Shown: positions 61,481-64,000 of the stretch, piece after piece
Layout of the letters: the number at the start of each line of letters is the position of its first letter
Position numbering within the stretch: position 1 is the first letter of the stretch
The notes under the pieces: generated by a model
Told to the model about the DNA's origin: nothing
What the model saw: only the letters and a program-made list of their open reading frames with translations
Databases searched by the model: none
Source of the DNA: Warburgia ugandensis
Taxonomy: Eukaryota; Streptophyta; Magnoliopsida; Canellales; Canellaceae
Assembly: GCA_035236585.1 (NCBI GenBank)
Contig: CP141130.1
Coordinates: 29,709,501-29,773,500 of the forward strand
DNA: 64,000 bases
Direction: 5' to 3'
Translations under genes and position numbers: made by a program

Positions 61481-61876
61481 ATGCATCCAATAGAAATCTG
61501 CCACGTACTCCAAACTAATATAAGAAAAAACACACTTCCTCCTCTAAAGCTTTACCGCAGACAAGGTGGAAGAACGAAAAAGAAAGCTCCAACTAAAAAA
61601 TACACAAAAACTAAAATTCTTGTCTCGCTCATTCTCTTCCATTCCATGTCTTTCTTCTGCCGTAAAAGAAAAATCGGAGCCCTCAATCTCAATGTTCGCC
61701 GTCGCTCCATCGTTTTTCGACGACGGGGATCGCCGGAATCTGACGCATCTCGGCAGCTGATAGTCACGCCGGCACGGTCAAAGCTCTAGGCTACCAAAAA
61801 AGCTGCTTCGTTTTCTTTCTCTCTTGTCTTATCTTTTGATATCTGCACCCAATTTCCGATCAAGAGACAGAGAGAA
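61481..61876 (+). promoter_or_regulatory. Promoter and 5' UTR of the PAT gene
   Basis: A weak TATA-like ATATAAGAAA lies at about 61,519. The region then becomes richer in C/T and GC, typical of plant leaders, with a CT-rich stretch at 61,805-61,835 before the start codon. The transcription start is not determined. The leader contains an upstream ORF (61,646-61,789). Confidence 0.45.
61646..61789 (+). CDS. Possible upstream ORF in the PAT leader
   Basis: An ATG at 61,646 opens a 47-codon frame ending TAG at 61,787-61,789, 87 bp before the PAT start. The product would be strongly basic ('FCRKRKIG', 'VRRRSIVFRRRGSPES'). It may reduce translation of the main ORF if it is transcribed. Alternatively it is chance in a GC-richer leader. 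The frame extends further upstream without a stop, to an ATG at 61,481. Confidence 0.35.
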   Translation: MSFFCRKRKIGALNLNVRRRSIVFRRRGSPESDASRQLIVTPARSKL

Positions 61877-61978
61877 ATGTACGTCGTTCCTCCACCTCAT
61901 GGCTCCGATCCGAATGCCGCTGCTGGAGCTACAGATGCGGCGGCGCCCAGAACATATCAGACCTGGAAAGGCAGCAAT
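61877..61978 (+). CDS. Protein S-acyltransferase (DHHC type), exon 1
   Basis: The frame begins MYVVPPPHGSDPN and ends RTYQTWKGSN, the conserved cytosolic N-terminus of a plant DHHC protein S-acyltransferase group (Arabidopsis PATs such as PAT7 start MYVVPPPQRSD and reach YQTWKGSN). In those genes an intron follows GSN and exon 2 starts with IFFLQGRF. Here GSN ends at 61,978 and is followed directly by GTGAGT, a good donor. An Ala-rich insert lies in the variable part. The mature enzyme palmitoylates membrane proteins via its DHHC-CRD, with four membrane spans; those parts lie outside the window. The start codon has G at -3. Group membership is secure from the exon; the exact paralogue is not. 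Confidence 0.9.
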
Positions 61979-64000
61979 GTGAGTGCTGGATTTTCCTTTT
62001 GTAGGGTTTTATTTGCTTCTTTTCTTCCGTCATCAGTTTGTTTTCAGCTGAGAATTTAGGGTTTTGTTGGGGCGGAGTTAGGGTTTTCAGATGAGCTTTC
62101 CTTTGATTTCTTTCTTGTTTGATAGTTTGATTTTCTTTTGTCATGATAACAATGGAATTGCTAAACTAAATCTTCTGTATCTATAATTGTTTCTCCGCAA
62201 TTTCTGGGAAGACTTCGGAGTTCTATTTTTGCTTGCTTCTTAATATGTTGTCTTTCAATGTAAACCTGCCTGTTGTTTCTGAGATTAACTGAGTGGGTTT
62301 TTGAACAGTTTGCTGCGTAGTTGTGGGTAATTGGTTTTCAATATGCTACTGAGTATTGCCTTTTCTGGTGTTCTGTGAGGAACTGAGATATCAGAAAGGG
62401 TGGCTTGGCTAGCAGAACAATGTGAAGGGTGTGTAGGAACTGAGGCAAACTTTAATAGGTTTTGGAGACAGCTATGATGTTGAGATCTCTCTATTATATG
62501 TTCCCTATTTTTAGGAGCTAGGTTGAGTTTGAGGTAACTATATTTTGGAGATTTAACTCTAGTTTTTTGGGTTGTATATTTGTCTTGTGCAAAGTCTGGA
62601 GCTTCTGGTGCTCAAAACTTCAAACAAAACAAGTGTTCGCTCTTTAGGGTTAGCTTTATGTTTTTATATCTCAGTATCCCATTTTGGTAAGCTTAGTACA
62701 GCATACCATTCATGTATGATATGTTAGTTTTGTAAGTTCTCTTTTGGGACTAACGGTGGTAGATGCTGACTCAGTACTACTTGCTGGTAATGATGCTTCT
62801 CCTCCACCTTCTCATAGTGTTGGAAGGAAGTTGTACGTGGAGTTGCAAGAAAATTAGTTCGGGTTGATTTTCACCAGCCAACTCACTGCAGCTTCAGGTT
62901 GGGATTGGGATTGGGAGAAGAAATTCTTTTGTCGCATGTCATATTCTCCTGCCTTTGGATTGTTTTGTGGATCAAGATGAGCTTCAAATGTATGCAGAAT
63001 TCCATATAAATGAGAACATGTTTTGGTTTCCTATGTTACCGACACTTAGAATGATTGGAACAAGGACTTGCTAGATGGAGGAAAGTAACTTGGTTGGTTG
63101 AGGAGACTGCTTTAAATTTGCTATGTCTTGATGGTAGGCTTATGGGTTAACCTGAAGTGAAAAAAAAAGGGCAGCCCCAGTGCATGAAGCTCCCGCCTAT
63201 GCAGGGTTTGGGGAAAGGGCGTACCACAAGGGCCTAAAGTACACAACCTTACCTTGCATTTGCAAGAGGCTGCTTCCACGCCTTGAACCTGTGACCTCAA
63301 GGTCATATGACGACTACTTTTACCGTTGTGCCAAGGCTCCCCTTCGTTAACCTGAAGTGAGATGGACTCAAAATGGTAGTCTTTGCCATTGGTGGATCTC
63401 ATATAACCATGTTGTCACTATTTGCTCTCGGACCATGATTTTGAAATTTGAGTTATCCTTCTTAATCTGACTCATCTATGAAGTATGGTGGAAAAGACTT
63501 TATATGATCGTCTTACATATGAAAACAATCATAAGAGTTCGTTACTAATTCCTACATCTTCACTTGCGGTGTTAGTTTCTATTGCTTCTTCATCTTAGTG
63601 CATGTCTTGCTATTCTCCCTTTTGGTGTTGATATGAAACACCGAAATTGTGGACTCTAATCGAGTTTGCTAATACCAACTGATTCAGAAAAAGCTTGCAC
63701 AGGTGATATTCCTCGTATTACCATTTGAAACAAGAAAAAATTATGTGTTTATTAAGGACAATATGCCAAGAATGTTAAAGAAGAGATAGAAGTCTGGGTG
63801 AGTGCAATATGTTCCACATAAAGTTGAAGATCCGACTCCTTTGGTTAAAGAATAAGAAAATAAAACTTTAATCTATACCCTTGTGTTCTCTATTCAAAAC
63901 TCAAGCTCCGTTGTTTCCTTATGGTTGGGGAACTTCTTTGTAACAAAAAACCTAGGAATTTATTTGTACTATGAGAGAGGCTTATGCAACATGGCAACTT
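61979..64000 (+). other. First intron of the PAT gene (continues past window)
   Basis: Begins GTGAGT at 61,979. I find no sequence able to encode the expected exon 2 start (IFFLQGRF) up to 64,000, so the intron exceeds 2.0 kb. It is T-rich, as plant introns are, and contains a SINE insertion. Confidence 0.8.
63161..63345 (-). mobile_element. Au SINE in the PAT intron
   Basis: A full SINE of 185 bp on the - strand: 'AAGGGGAGCCTTGGCACAAC' start (63,345 leftward), B-box-like 'GGTCACAGGTTCAAGG', and a 3' end 'CACTGGGGCTGCCC' with a T run. A perfect 15-bp target duplication GTTAACCTGAAGTGA lies at 63,146-63,160 and 63,346-63,360. It is better preserved than the copy at 55,447. Confidence 0.93.

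Noticed and set aside
61566-61767. Open frames on both strands over the PAT leader
   Set aside because: They overlap the leader region of the PAT gene and have no domain; only the uORF at 61,646 is kept as a possibility.

Overview
The window is plant nuclear DNA, almost certainly from an angiosperm. It is AT-rich and dominated by layers of plant transposons. Only one host gene can be supported: the first coding exon of a DHHC-type protein S-acyltransferase (PAT) gene, at 61,877-61,978 on the + strand, whose large first intron runs off the right edge. The transposon families seen (long-LTR Ty3/gypsy, Ty1/copia, RTE-clade LINE, CACTA, MULE, Au-like SINE) occur widely in flowering plants, so I do not name a species.

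Left third (1-21,400). A piece of a long LTR lies at the left edge (about 1-497, - strand), followed by a small GRF zinc-finger relic (864-1,203, +). A MuDR-type (MULE) transposase pseudogene on the - strand is split in two (6,560-7,465 and 17,026-17,315) by a 9.56-kb CACTA element (7,466-17,025) with a 3-bp ATC target duplication. The CACTA element still shows its transposase-associated, TNP2, DUF4218 and DUF4216 regions, a second Ptta/En/Spm-type gene, subterminal repeat arrays and several simple repeats. Immediately right of the MULE piece is a truncated Ty1/copia element (17,315-18,871, -) with LTR, primer binding site, gag, zinc knuckle and protease motif.

Middle (21,379-53,875). An almost full-length RTE LINE (21,417-25,021, -) sits in a perfect 38-bp target duplication. 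It is followed by a nest. A Ty3/gypsy element (A, 26,236-41,745, +) has a 4.57-kb solo LTR (B, GATTC duplication) inside its 5' LTR and a 2.85-kb solo LTR (C) inside its integrase coding tail. A second LTR element (D, about 44,630-52,632) carries a 2.99-kb solo LTR (E, CATAG duplication, opposite strand) inside its own 5' LTR. A diverged repeat of about 0.95 kb occurs in the same orientation on each side of the nest (25,152-26,090 and 52,896-53,875).

Right part (53,876-64,000). Mostly anonymous AT-rich DNA holding long CT and TG microsatellites, three Au-type SINE copies (one inside the PAT intron with a 15-bp target duplication), a decayed 5' end of a nuclear 18S rRNA gene (57,212-57,380, -) and a local tandem duplication.

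The elements do not form a pathway. What the window records is an insertion order: MULE before CACTA; gypsy A before B and C; D before E. No CRISPR array, operon or prokaryote-like system is present. The features most worth follow-up are the nested junctions, the hairpin-bearing tandem monomers in the LINE 5' UTR, the tRNA-like promoter boxes inside both LTRs of element A, and the uORF and intronic SINE of the PAT gene.
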